From NCBI RefSeq assembly GCF_019204005.1, contig NZ_JAGSPA010000001.1, positions 372,001-436,000 on the forward strand: a DNA stretch of 64,000 nt, written 5' to 3'. The notes beneath the pieces were generated by a model. The model had not been told where the DNA came from. It saw only the letters and a list, made by a program, of their open reading frames with translations, and made no database searches. Made by a program: the position numbers and the translations under genes. Below, one piece after another: positions 54,788 through 63,488 of this stretch. Every line of letters begins with the position of its first letter. The stretch's first letter is position 1. The stretch is from Pacificimonas pallii (lineage in GTDB: Bacteria > Pseudomonadota > Alphaproteobacteria > Sphingomonadales > Sphingomonadaceae).

Positions 54788-56095
54788 CTAGACCGCCTTC
54801 AGCGCCTGTTCGAAGTCGGCGACCAGATCATCCTCATGCTCGACACCGATGCTGACGCGGACAAGATTATCGCCAATGCCGAGTTCCGCGCGGCGCGCCT
54901 CGGGGACGCTCAGATGGGTCATTGCCGCGGGATGGCTGGCAAGGCTTTCCGTGCCGCCCAGGCTTACCGCCAGCTTCACCGTCTTGAGGTTGTCGAGCAG
55001 GCGGAAGCTCTCCGCCTCCCCGCCCCTGACGATCACGGAGAAGGTCGAGCCTGCGCCCGAACAGTGCCGCCGGTAGATGTCGCCCTGCGTCGAAGCCGGA
55101 TCGAGAAAGCCGAGCCAGGACACGCGCTCGACCTTTGGATGATCGCGCAGGAACGTGCCGACCGCGCGTGCATTGGCTTGCGCCTTTTCCATGCGCAGCT
55201 GCACCGTCTCCAGCGAGCGGAGCAGCATCCATGCCGTATTTGGGTCCGTGATCGTGCCGAGCGTGTTGCGCAGCGCCAGAATCGGCGCAAGCGCCTCGCG
55301 GCTGCCCACGGCCGCACCCGCGACGAGATCGGAATGCCCGCCGACATATTTCGTCAGGGAATAGAGCGAGATATCCGCACCATTTTGTGTCGGTGCCTGA
55401 AAGCAGGGCCCCAGAAACGTGTTGTCGCACATGATGACGGGGCGGTGTTCGGCGTCCGCGAACATGTCATCACGCAGTTTCGCCACCGCCTCGATATCGA
55501 CAAGGTCATTGGTCGGATTTGCCGGACTTTCGAGATAGATGACGGCGACGCGGCCGATTTCGCCAGCGCGGTCGATGGTCTTCGCGATCTCCTCCGGGCT
55601 CGCGCCTGCGGGAAAATCCACCCATTTGACGCCGAACTTGCCGAGCATGGCGTCGATCATTTTTTCCGTCGCGGCATAAAGCGGCGCGGAATGGACGATG
55701 ACATCGCCGGGTTCGACATGCGCCATCAGCGATGTGCCGATGGCGGACATGCCACTGGAAAAGCTGAGCGCGGTGTCGGCCTTTTCCCACTGGGCGAGGC
55801 GGCCCTCCAGAATTTCCTGATTGGGACCATTGAAGCGGCCATAGACCAGCCCCTCCGACCCGCCCGGACGCTTGCCGGTAATGCCTTCGAAGAAGCGCTT
55901 GCCATCGGCGGCGCTTTCAAAGGCGTAGGTGGAGGTCAGGAAGATGGGCGGCTTCAGCGAACCTTCCGACAGGCGCGGCTCATAGCCATAGCCCATCATC
56001 AATGTGGAGGGGTGCATGTCACGGTCACCGATTTTCGTGACCTGCGGCGGTGTGGGCTGGCGCGAAGGCCGACCTTCATCGAATTCGTCAGTCAT
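54788..56095 (-). CDS. Cystathionine gamma-synthase family PLP enzyme
   Basis: A 435-residue member of the Cys/Met-metabolism PLP family. The PLP-binding Lys is in SLYSLTKYVGGHSD; YGRFNGPNQEILE, SSGMSAIGTSL and the late GGTESLASHPAAMTH are typical. Its subtype (gamma-synthase, lyase or methionine gamma-lyase) is uncertain because the N-terminus is longer than usual. It has the HAD phosphatase gene downstream at 15 nt and the rne terminator upstream. Confidence 0.88.
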   Translation of the reverse strand: MTDEFDEGRPSRQPTPPQVTKIGDRDMHPSTLMMGYGYEPRLSEGSLKPPIFLTSTYAFESAADGKRFFEGITGKRPGGSEGLVYGRFNGPNQEILEGRLAQWEKADTALSFSSGMSAIGTSLMAHVEPGDVIVHSAPLYAATEKMIDAMLGKFGVKWVDFPAGASPEEIAKTIDRAGEIGRVAVIYLESPANPTNDLVDIEAVAKLRDDMFADAEHRPVIMCDNTFLGPCFQAPTQNGADISLYSLTKYVGGHSDLVAGAAVGSREALAPILALRNTLGTITDPNTAWMLLRSLETVQLRMEKAQANARAVGTFLRDHPKVERVSWLGFLDPASTQGDIYRRHCSGAGSTFSVIVRGGEAESFRLLDNLKTVKLAVSLGGTESLASHPAAMTHLSVPEARRAELGIGDNLVRVSIGVEHEDDLVADFEQALKAV

Positions 56096-56116
56096 CGCGC
56101 CCGTCTAGCACAGAAA

Positions 56117-56161
56117 CGAAGAGGGCGCGACGTTTATGAGGTCTCTCATAAACGCCGCGCC
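56117..56161 (-). terminator. Terminator of the RNase E gene
   Basis: Arms 56124-56140 and 56145-56161 (GGCGCGACGTTTATGAG and its complement with one change) form a 17-bp stem with a GTCT loop. The one mismatch is a G-U pair only in minus-strand RNA, and the minus-strand flank continues CTCTTCGTTTCTG. Both facts fit termination of rne transcription. Confidence 0.7.
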
Positions 56162-56200
56162 GCCCTTGATGTTCATCGGGGGTCTGGCCCCGCCAGCGCG

Positions 56201-58957
56201 CTAGCCGAACGTGCGCTGCCACCAGCCCTTACGCTTGGGCCCGCTGTCAGCGGCCTGTTCATCCGCAGGCGCGCCGGCCGTTTCGGCCGCTGCCTTGGGT
56301 GCGGGCTTCGCCGTGGATCTGGCGGTTGGCTTGCCCGCCGCCGTCTTGGCCGCCGTCGTCTTGCCCCCTGTCGTCTTGGCCGCCGACCTGGCAGATGACC
56401 TGGCCGCGGGTTTTGCCCGGGCGGGTGCAGCAGGTTTCGCCTCCTCCGCATCGTCGGCGGATTTTGCCGCTGCGCGCGGCTTGCGCGTGCGCTTCGGCTT
56501 CTCGTCTTTCGGCGCATCCGCAGCCTTTGCGGCATCCACACCGGCCTCGGTCTCCGCGTCTGCGGACGCCTCTGCCTTCACCTCTGCGGAGGCGTCAGCC
56601 GTTTTCGCAGCCCGGCGGCGGCGCGGCCTGGGCTTCTCGTCAGCCCGCTCCTCGCCGCTTTCGCTCTCAGCCTGCTCGGACGCATCGACCGTCTTCGCGG
56701 CCCGGCGGCGACGCGGCTTTGGCTTTTCTTCGGCGGCATCGTCATTTGCGGCCTGGTGGCTGGAGGATTCGTCGTCCGACGTCGCCACCGGCTTTTCAGC
56801 CTGCCTGCGGGCATCGGAGACATCGTCTCCGCGATCGCGATTGTCGCTGCCGTCTTCATTGCCGCTATCATCGCCAGCCTCATTACCGGCACGTCCGCGA
56901 CGACCCCGGCCGCCACGGCGCCCACGGCGGCGGCGCTTCGGCGCCTCGTCATCGCCGTCTCCGCCTGAAGAGGCGGCAGCGGACGGATCGGCATTGGCTT
57001 CGGACTCGCCGGACACCTCATCCTCCGCATCGGCCTTTGCATGATCGTCATCGCCAGCGGGGCGGCGACCACGACCGCGGCGATTGCGTCCGCCCCGGCT
57101 GCGACGTCCGCGGCCACGGCCACGGCCACCATCATCTTCGCCGTCACGATGATTTTCATCACGGCTATTTTCCTCGGAGTCATCCTCGCCCTGATCGTCC
57201 TCGTCCTCGATATCGTCATCCTCGTCGTCGTTCGAGGAGGAGAGATCGGGTTTCGAGATATCGACGGTCGGCTTTGGCGCACCGCCGCGCGCTTCCAGGT
57301 CGATATCGCCCGAATGCATGTCGATTTCCGGACAGACAGTCAGCGAAATGCCATAGCGTGCCTCAAGATTGGCAAGCGACTGCCGCTTCTCGTTGAGCAG
57401 ATAAATCGCCGTATCGGTCGGCAGATGAAGGGTGAATTCGCTGTTCTTGCCCTTCAGCGCCTCCGCCTCGACAAGACGCATGGCGCCAAGACCGGCGGAT
57501 TCCGTGGTCCGGGTGATGCCGGCACCGTTGCAGACCGGGCAGGTGTGCGTGGACGCCTCCAATACCCCGGTGCGCAGGCGCTGGCGGCTCATTTCCATCA
57601 GGCCGAACTGCGAAATGCGGCCGACCTGAATGCGCGCGCGGTCATCCTTCAGCGCCTCTTTCAGCGCCTTTTCGACCTTACGGACATTGCTGGAATGATC
57701 CATGTCGATGAAGTCGATGACGATCAGCCCCGACATATCGCGCAGCTTAAGCTGGCGCGCGATTTCCTGCGCCGCTTCCTTGTTCGTCTTGTACGCGGTT
57801 TCCTCGATGGAATGTTCGCGGGTCGACTTGCCGGAGTTGATGTCGATCGAGACCAGCGCCTCGGTCGGATTGATCACAAGATACCCGCCCGATTTCAGCT
57901 GCACCGTCGGGTGGTACATTTCCGCCAGCTGCTCCTCGATCCGGTAGCGCTGGAACAGCGGCACCGGGTCTTCATAGGCCTTCACCTTTTTCGCGTGGCT
58001 CGGCATCAGCAGCTTCATGAAGCCGCGCGCATCCTTGTAACCCTCGGCGCCGTCCACCAGAACTTCGTCGATCTCACGTGAATAGAGGTCGCGGATCGCG
58101 CGCTTGATCAGGTCGGAATCCTCATGGATCAGCGCGGGTGCGGCACTGGCGAGGGTGGTCTGGCGAATGCCGTCCCACAGGCGCGTCAGATAATCGAAGT
58201 CGCGCTTCACCTCGGTCTTGGTGCGCTTTGCACCGGCGGTACGGACAATGACGCCCATGCCCGATGGCAGGTTCATCTCATTGACGATGCTTTTCAGCCG
58301 CTTGCGGTCCGCGGCACTGGCGATCTTGCGCGAAATGCCGCCGCCATGCGACGTGTTCGGCATCAGGACCGAATAGCGTCCGGCCAGCGACAGATATGTC
58401 GTCATCGCCGCGCCCTTATTGCCGCGCTCTTCCTTGACGACCTGGACCAGCAGCACCTGGCGGCGCTTGATGACCTCCTGGATCTTGTATTTTTTACGCA
58501 GGCTCTGGCGTTTTTTCCTCAGCGCATCGCTGGCGCGATTGTCGACATGGTCATCGTCGCCGCCGGCCTCGCTGTGCGTTTCGCCGTCATCGTCGTCATG
58601 ATCCTCATCGTCACCGACAGACCCTTCATGCGGAGAATCCTCGTCGAGGTCGTCGGCATGTTCCTGCGCCGCGGCGCGCTCCTCCGCCAGCAGCGCTTCG
58701 CGGTCCGCCTTCGGAATCTGGTAATAATCAGGGTGAATTTCGGAAAAGGCCAGAAAACCGTGACGGTTGCCGCCATAGTCGATGAACGCCGCCTGTAGCG
58801 ACGGCTCGACCCGTGTTACCTTGGCAAGATAGATATTGCCCTTGATCTGGGCGCGAGCAGCCGACTCAAAGTCGAACTCCTCAATCCGTGTTCCATTCGC
58901 GACTGCAACCCGGGTTTCTTCCGGGTGGCGCGCGTCGATCAGCATGCGCGTTGCCAT
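56201..58957 (-). CDS. rne: Ribonuclease E (Rne/Rng family)
   Basis: A 918-residue endoribonuclease that starts mRNA decay and matures rRNA and tRNA precursors. The first residues (MATRMLIDARHPEETRVAV) and S1 domain (KGNIYLAKVTRVEPSLQAAFIDYG) are followed by an acidic/His insert (about residues 100-145), the catalytic Asp region GLIVIDFIDMDH and the zinc-link CPVCNGAG. From about residue 560 the protein is low-complexity: acidic runs, Arg/Gly-rich RGRGRGRRSRGGRNRRG, and a long Ala/Lys/Pro tail with RRRRAAKT repeats. This is the natively disordered degradosome scaffold. The extreme bias of this tail produces many false frames on both strands. Confidence 0.95.
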   Translation of the reverse strand: MATRMLIDARHPEETRVAVANGTRIEEFDFESAARAQIKGNIYLAKVTRVEPSLQAAFIDYGGNRHGFLAFSEIHPDYYQIPKADREALLAEERAAAQEHADDLDEDSPHEGSVGDDEDHDDDDGETHSEAGGDDDHVDNRASDALRKKRQSLRKKYKIQEVIKRRQVLLVQVVKEERGNKGAAMTTYLSLAGRYSVLMPNTSHGGGISRKIASAADRKRLKSIVNEMNLPSGMGVIVRTAGAKRTKTEVKRDFDYLTRLWDGIRQTTLASAAPALIHEDSDLIKRAIRDLYSREIDEVLVDGAEGYKDARGFMKLLMPSHAKKVKAYEDPVPLFQRYRIEEQLAEMYHPTVQLKSGGYLVINPTEALVSIDINSGKSTREHSIEETAYKTNKEAAQEIARQLKLRDMSGLIVIDFIDMDHSSNVRKVEKALKEALKDDRARIQVGRISQFGLMEMSRQRLRTGVLEASTHTCPVCNGAGITRTTESAGLGAMRLVEAEALKGKNSEFTLHLPTDTAIYLLNEKRQSLANLEARYGISLTVCPEIDMHSGDIDLEARGGAPKPTVDISKPDLSSSNDDEDDDIEDEDDQGEDDSEENSRDENHRDGEDDGGRGRGRGRRSRGGRNRRGRGRRPAGDDDHAKADAEDEVSGESEANADPSAAASSGGDGDDEAPKRRRRGRRGGRGRRGRAGNEAGDDSGNEDGSDNRDRGDDVSDARRQAEKPVATSDDESSSHQAANDDAAEEKPKPRRRRAAKTVDASEQAESESGEERADEKPRPRRRRAAKTADASAEVKAEASADAETEAGVDAAKAADAPKDEKPKRTRKPRAAAKSADDAEEAKPAAPARAKPAARSSARSAAKTTGGKTTAAKTAAGKPTARSTAKPAPKAAAETAGAPADEQAADSGPKRKGWWQRTFG

Positions 58958-59430
58958 TATTATGTCTCCGTGGTCCGACGCATAGCGCTCTTGCTGCTCT
59001 CACCATGGAAAGCGCGGGTCGGATATATGATGGGGCGCGCGCCGGTATTTCGGCGCGGCCAGTGGATGAAAAAGCGGATGCCAGAAACATGGGTGAAGCG
59101 CACGTTGCGAGGCCGGTGAACCGGAAACCCGCTATGTGGTGCTGCATCATCATGCCGTCTGGCCAAAACCTTCAAATTTGCCCCCGGCCGGAAATCGGCG
59201 GGGTGCCACGGCGGGCCGAATTGAGGCCGGAAACCGTTGTACAGAAAGAGCGATATCGCCCGTCTATCTGGCGATGGCTAGCACCAAAGCGCGCGCTGAA
59301 CAACACGTCTTGACCGGCAGGCGCCGCGCGGTGGTTGCGATTCTGCCGTGCGGCGCGTAGGATTCCAGGAACTTCCTTGAATAAACTGCTAACAAGTCAC
59401 TGGAAAAGAAGGCCGTTCCCGGAGCGAAAC

Positions 59431-60771
59431 ATGTCAGAAAAACCGTGGACAACTCTGTGGATAGCTTTTGTCGGCCTGATGATGCTGGCGATACCGGCGG
59501 GAGGGCGCGCCGAAACGCTGACGGGCGCGAATGTCACCGCCGATGCGAATGCCGTGACACTGACCCTGACCTTCGATGGCGCCTTTGACGCGCCGAGCAG
59601 TTTTGCGCTGACATCGCCTGACCGGCTGGTGATCGATGTGCCGGGTGCCGAGGCGGGACAGGCGACCTATCCAGGCGCGGGCGCCGTCCAGCAGGTGAGG
59701 ACGGCGCAATTCGACGCGGCGACGGCCCGCATCGTGCTCGACCTGGCCGAACCTGCGCAAATCACCGGAAGCGCGGCGAACGGACGAACGCTGACAGTGA
59801 CACTTGCCGCGGGCCCCGCGGTTGATTTCGCGCGCCTTGCGGCGCGGGGCCGGACGAAACTGGACGGTCCGAAGGCCGCGCCCCTGGCGGCCAAATCCGC
59901 GCCAGCGCCGGAAACCGCTGTGATTGCGGCAGCACCGCCGCCGCCGCCAGCGCCAGCGCCAAAACCGAAACCGGCGCCGGCGCCGGACCGGAACGCGCAG
60001 ACCGCAGCCGCCGCGCCCGCCGCGGCGACGGTACCGCGCGGCGAGCGGCGGGCACCGCAGCGGCGGGTGCAGACAGGCCTGCCGGTCGTCGTGATCGACC
60101 CGGGGCATGGTGGCCGCGATCCGGGCTCCCCCAGCGTCAATGGCAAGCAGGAAAAGGATGCGGTGCTGGCCATCGCCAAGGCCATCAAGCGCGAGCTGGA
60201 CGCGTCGGGGCGCGTGCGAACCATTCTGACGCGTAATGACGACCGTTACATCCCGCACCGGCAGCGCACGAATGTCGCGCGCCGCAACAATGCGCAGCTG
60301 TTCATCAGCGTGCACGCCGACAGCTTCCCGCAGAAACCCGAAGTGTCGGGGGCCACCATCTACACGCTGTCCGAGACCGCATCGGATCAGGAGGCTGCGC
60401 GCCTGGCCCAGCGCGAAAACCGTGCGGGCCTGATTTCAGGTGTCGATCTGGAAACCGAAAATGACGATGTAACGTCGATCCTGATCGATCTGGCGCAGCG
60501 GGAAACCATGAATAACAGCGCGGAATTCGCGGCCATCCTGCAGCGTGAGATGGTGGCGACGGGTGTCCCCTTTCGCAGTCATTTTCACCGGTTCGCGGGG
60601 TTTCTGGTATTGAAAGCGCCGGATGTTCCGGCCGTCCTGCTGGAAACCGGCTATATGTCTAACGAGAAGGACAGCAAGTACCTGTTTTCCGAAAAAGGCC
60701 AGCGTGAAATCGCGCAAGGGGTGCGCCGCGCGGTGGAGGCACATTTCCTGAAGAAGCTCGCCCAGCGCTGA
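59431..60771 (+). CDS. N-acetylmuramoyl-L-alanine amidase (AMIN + Amidase_3)
   Basis: A 446-residue AmiC-like enzyme cutting the amide bond between MurNAc and peptide during cell separation. A signal peptide is followed by an AMIN domain (about 30-130), a Pro/Ala-rich linker with many PAPAPKPKPAPA-like units, and a zinc amidase domain (VVIDPGHGGRDPGSPS, IPHRQRTNVARRNNAQLFISVHADSF, AVLLETGYMSN). The start at 59431 follows GGAG. It is divergent from rne across about 470 bp with no other gene; in many alphaproteobacteria the next gene is a penicillin-binding protein, but here it is a small lipoprotein. Confidence 0.93.
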   Translation: MSEKPWTTLWIAFVGLMMLAIPAGGRAETLTGANVTADANAVTLTLTFDGAFDAPSSFALTSPDRLVIDVPGAEAGQATYPGAGAVQQVRTAQFDAATARIVLDLAEPAQITGSAANGRTLTVTLAAGPAVDFARLAARGRTKLDGPKAAPLAAKSAPAPETAVIAAAPPPPPAPAPKPKPAPAPDRNAQTAAAAPAAATVPRGERRAPQRRVQTGLPVVVIDPGHGGRDPGSPSVNGKQEKDAVLAIAKAIKRELDASGRVRTILTRNDDRYIPHRQRTNVARRNNAQLFISVHADSFPQKPEVSGATIYTLSETASDQEAARLAQRENRAGLISGVDLETENDDVTSILIDLAQRETMNNSAEFAAILQREMVATGVPFRSHFHRFAGFLVLKAPDVPAVLLETGYMSNEKDSKYLFSEKGQREIAQGVRRAVEAHFLKKLAQR

Positions 60772-60841
60772 TCTCAACCCGCCGGCCGTGTCGCGGTCCC
60801 TTCATGCTGCGGTCATCGGCCCAACCTCAAAGGCACTGCCC

Positions 60842-61135
60842 ATGCGTATCCTGCTTGCCCTCATCCTGCCCGCCGCCCTGTCCGGCTGCCTCGCAAAGGC
60901 CGTGGTCGACACCGCGGTCGATGTCGCCACCCTGCCTGTGAAGGCGGGGTCGAAGGCGGTCGACCTGGCGACGACCAGCGCTTCTGAAAAGGATGAGAAG
61001 TTCATCCGCAGGATGCGCAAGGACTGCGAGCGGTGGGAAAAGGACCGCGAGAAGGCCGAGCGAAAAGCGCGCGCGTCCGGCGACTGGTCCGACATCCCCG
61101 AACCGCCCAACCAGAATTGCGGCTATACGCGCTGA
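60842..61135 (+). CDS. Small lipoprotein of unknown function
   Basis: A 97-residue lipoprotein. The signal peptide ends at the lipobox ALSGC, then VVDTAVDVATLPVKAGSKAVD and a highly charged helix (RMRKDCERWEKDREKAERK). It ends in PEPPNQNCGYTR. It starts at 60842, about 70 nt after the amidase. I recognise no named family. The long hairpin repeat at 61.2 kb follows. Confidence 0.7.
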   Translation: MRILLALILPAALSGCLAKAVVDTAVDVATLPVKAGSKAVDLATTSASEKDEKFIRRMRKDCERWEKDREKAERKARASGDWSDIPEPPNQNCGYTR

Positions 61136-61187
61136 GGGCGTGGCGTCGGCCGCCGCCCGAAGGTGCACCGATACAGTTCACCTAATT

Positions 61188-61276
61188 CCGATCATCCTGA
61201 GCCTGTCGAAGGACGTACCATGGTTTTGCGGCGAGTTGGGTGCGTCCTTCGACTACGCTCAGGATGATCGGTTTTT
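61188..61276 (+). repeat. Extragenic hairpin repeat, copy 2, with terminator-like end
   Basis: CCGATCATCCTGAGCCTGTC pairs with a right arm GCTCAGGATGATCGG (ends 61271) that runs into TTTTTG. The arms and central TGGTTTTGCGGC are shared with 33413-33498. Besides being a dispersed repeat, this copy can act as terminator of the lipoprotein gene. Confidence 0.7.
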
Positions 61277-61307
61277 GATATGGCCTCAGTTTAGGTCCTG
61301 CCGGGCG

Positions 61308-62705
61308 TCATCGCTGGTCGTCCGGCACCCGCAACCCTTCGTGCGCTTCGCCCATGCGGCGGATCACGTCGATCTTGCTTTCCAGCGGTGCCCAGTCGTC
61401 ATCCTCGGCAATGGGCGCCCATAGCGCCTCCATCTCCTCGATCAGCATTGAGCAGGGCGCGTCGTTCGACCAATATTCATGGTCCGTCGCGCCGGGTACA
61501 GCGCTGTAGTCCGTCGCAAGCGCCGCAAACGCGTGAAATGCCGGTGTCTCATAGGCCGCGTGATCGCGCCGCCGCGTGCCGCCGCGCCAGTCGAAAAAGG
61601 CCCGGTCGGGTTCGATCTCGCTCGCGGCAAGCGCCGCCTCCCAGGCGCGCGCAAGCCGGGTGTCATTCTCCTGATCCTGCGCCTGAATGCCAAGGCGCGT
61701 CAGCAGCGCCGCCGCAAGCGCCGCCTCGTACCGGTCCGGGAAGGATTTGAGCGCGGGGATCAGGCTGTCGGCCTCCGCGACGGTACGCAGGGCGAGGGCA
61801 AGCTGGTGCACGTTCCATTGCAGCGCCTCCGCCTGCCGGCCGAAACTGTAAAGGCCGAACTGATCGAAATAGGCCGCCGTGAAGCCGTCATCCCAGCGCG
61901 GGGCGAACCGCCAGGGACCGTAATCGAAACTTTCGCCGGTGATGTTGATATTGTCGGTGTTGAGGACGCCGTGCACGAACCCCGCCGCGCGGTAGGACGC
62001 GGCCAGCCGCGCCGCGCCGGAAACGGCATAATCCATCAACGCCGCATACCGGTCGGGGACATCGGACATACCGGCCAAATGCGCCAGGCAATAATCCGTC
62101 AGACGCTCCATCGTCACGGCATCCTTCCGATAGGCGAGCCGCTGGAAGCTGCCATAGCGGATATGGCTGTGACTAAGGCGGACCATCGCGGCGCTGCGCG
62201 TCGGGCTGGGTTCGTCGCCGCGGGTGAGCGCTTCGCCGGTTTCGATGATGCTGAACGTACGGCTGGTCTCAACGCCAAGCGCTTCCAGCATTTCCGTCGC
62301 CAGAATTTCCCGGACACCGCCCTTCAGGGTCAGCCTGCCATCACCGGTGCGGCTAAACGGCGTACGGCCGGTGCCTTTGGTGCCAAGGTCCATCAGCCTG
62401 CCATCGCCGTCCCTCAGCTGCGCGAACAGAAACCCGCGGCCATCGCCGATATCGGGGTTGTAGCTGCGGAACTGGTGGCCGTGATACGCCAGCGCCAGCG
62501 GCACCCGGAGATTGTCCGGCAGCGCCTCGAAGCGCCCGAAATGCCGCGCCCACTCAACGTCGTTCAGATGATCGAGGCCGACCTCCGCAGCGGCGCGGTC
62601 ATTCCGAAATCTGATGACCGTTTCCGGAAAGGCCGCAGGCGTGACGGCGGCGAACATGTCCTCGCCCAGCGACAGGATCGCCGGGTCGGCCCGGTAGGCG
62701 GTCAA
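61308..62705 (-). CDS. selO: Protein AMPylase SelO (UPF0061)
   Basis: A 465-residue pseudokinase-fold enzyme that transfers AMP to Ser, Thr or Tyr of target proteins during oxidative stress. GHQFRSYNPDIGDGRGFLF, DLGTKGTGRTPFSRTGDGR and HGVLNTDNINITGESFDYGP hold the nucleotide and metal sites. The start is TTG at 62705, overlapping the TGA of the TetR gene (TTGA); AGAAGGG precedes it at normal spacing, and no ATG fits better. Confidence 0.88.
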   Translation of the reverse strand: MTAYRADPAILSLGEDMFAAVTPAAFPETVIRFRNDRAAAEVGLDHLNDVEWARHFGRFEALPDNLRVPLALAYHGHQFRSYNPDIGDGRGFLFAQLRDGDGRLMDLGTKGTGRTPFSRTGDGRLTLKGGVREILATEMLEALGVETSRTFSIIETGEALTRGDEPSPTRSAAMVRLSHSHIRYGSFQRLAYRKDAVTMERLTDYCLAHLAGMSDVPDRYAALMDYAVSGAARLAASYRAAGFVHGVLNTDNINITGESFDYGPWRFAPRWDDGFTAAYFDQFGLYSFGRQAEALQWNVHQLALALRTVAEADSLIPALKSFPDRYEAALAAALLTRLGIQAQDQENDTRLARAWEAALAASEIEPDRAFFDWRGGTRRRDHAAYETPAFHAFAALATDYSAVPGATDHEYWSNDAPCSMLIEEMEALWAPIAEDDDWAPLESKIDVIRRMGEAHEGLRVPDDQR

Positions 62706-63376
62706 GCGCCCTTCTGGGAGCAGCTGTCGATGCAGTGATCCATGCCGCAGGCCGCGGAAATGAAGCGCACGGTCTCGTCTTCGACTTCCTTGCGCACCTC
62801 GTCGCTGATCTCCGGCCCGAAGGCAAGGTCCAGCGCATCTCCGACGACGCCGCACGTCAGCGCCGCGGCAATCGGCACATTCAGATGCTTGAGGTCGTGC
62901 TGGGCCTTCATGGCTTCATACTGCTGCTCCACCCAGTCGACGATGACCTGACGGGATGCCCGGTAGAAGGGCTCCGCATCGGGATTGTTGCTCATCCCCG
63001 CCTTCGTGCCATCGGCGCTGTTCGCGTGCACCAGCTCTTCCCAGGTCGAATGCGTCTCGCAATAGGTGAAGCAGCGGCGAATGGACATTGCCGGGGTGAT
63101 GTCCCCCAGCGCGTCATCGCGCTGCATGGCGAGGCACATGCGTTCGCCATAGGCGCGGCCAAGCTCCTCAAGAAGGGCGCGCTTCGACCCGAAATGATAA
63201 AAGATGGAGCCCTCGGAAACGTCCGCCGCGCGCGCGATGTCAGCCGTGCCCGTCTTTGCAAACCCCTGTTTTGAAAACAGTTCATTTGCAGCCTCAAGCA
63301 CGCGCTGGCGCGTCTCGGCGGGATCATAACGGCGGGCGCGGGCTTCGCCCGCACCTGTGTCGGCACGCGTGGCCAT
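62702..63376 (-). CDS. TetR/AcrR family regulator
   Basis: A 224-residue repressor. The N-terminal helix-turn-helix reads RQRVLEAANELFSKQGFAKTGTADIARAADVSEGSIFYHFGSKRALLEE, and the C-terminal domain is a ligand-binding helical bundle. It ends CGMDHCIDSCSQKGA, with three cysteines near the end that could serve redox sensing. It is coupled to selO by a 4-nt overlap, so it likely controls that gene and itself. The ligand is unknown. Confidence 0.9.
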   Translation of the reverse strand: MATRADTGAGEARARRYDPAETRQRVLEAANELFSKQGFAKTGTADIARAADVSEGSIFYHFGSKRALLEELGRAYGERMCLAMQRDDALGDITPAMSIRRCFTYCETHSTWEELVHANSADGTKAGMSNNPDAEPFYRASRQVIVDWVEQQYEAMKAQHDLKHLNVPIAAALTCGVVGDALDLAFGPEISDEVRKEVEDETVRFISAACGMDHCIDSCSQKGA

Positions 63377-63488
63377 TTCGACTCAAACTCCCCAGAACGA
63401 ACTTTCTTGATATGGCGAGATATGAGTGAAAGTCAAATCGGCTCATTTCGTTCCCGATCCGGCAGCGGCGCGGCCGAAACGCGAAAAA

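Noticed and set aside
54698-56398. A 566-codon plus-strand frame opposite the cystathionine gamma-synthase-family gene
   Set aside because: The minus-strand gene has all PLP motifs; the antisense frame has no recognisable domain and crosses the rne terminator.
56299-58081. Long plus-strand frames across the RNase E tail
   Set aside because: They arise from the repetitive Ala/Lys/Arg/Asp coding of the disordered tail and are not protein-like.
58958-59430. The rne/amidase gap as a site for a small gene or tRNA
   Set aside because: No tRNA T-loop pattern or coding frame with a ribosome site was visible; it most likely holds the two divergent promoters and the rne leader.
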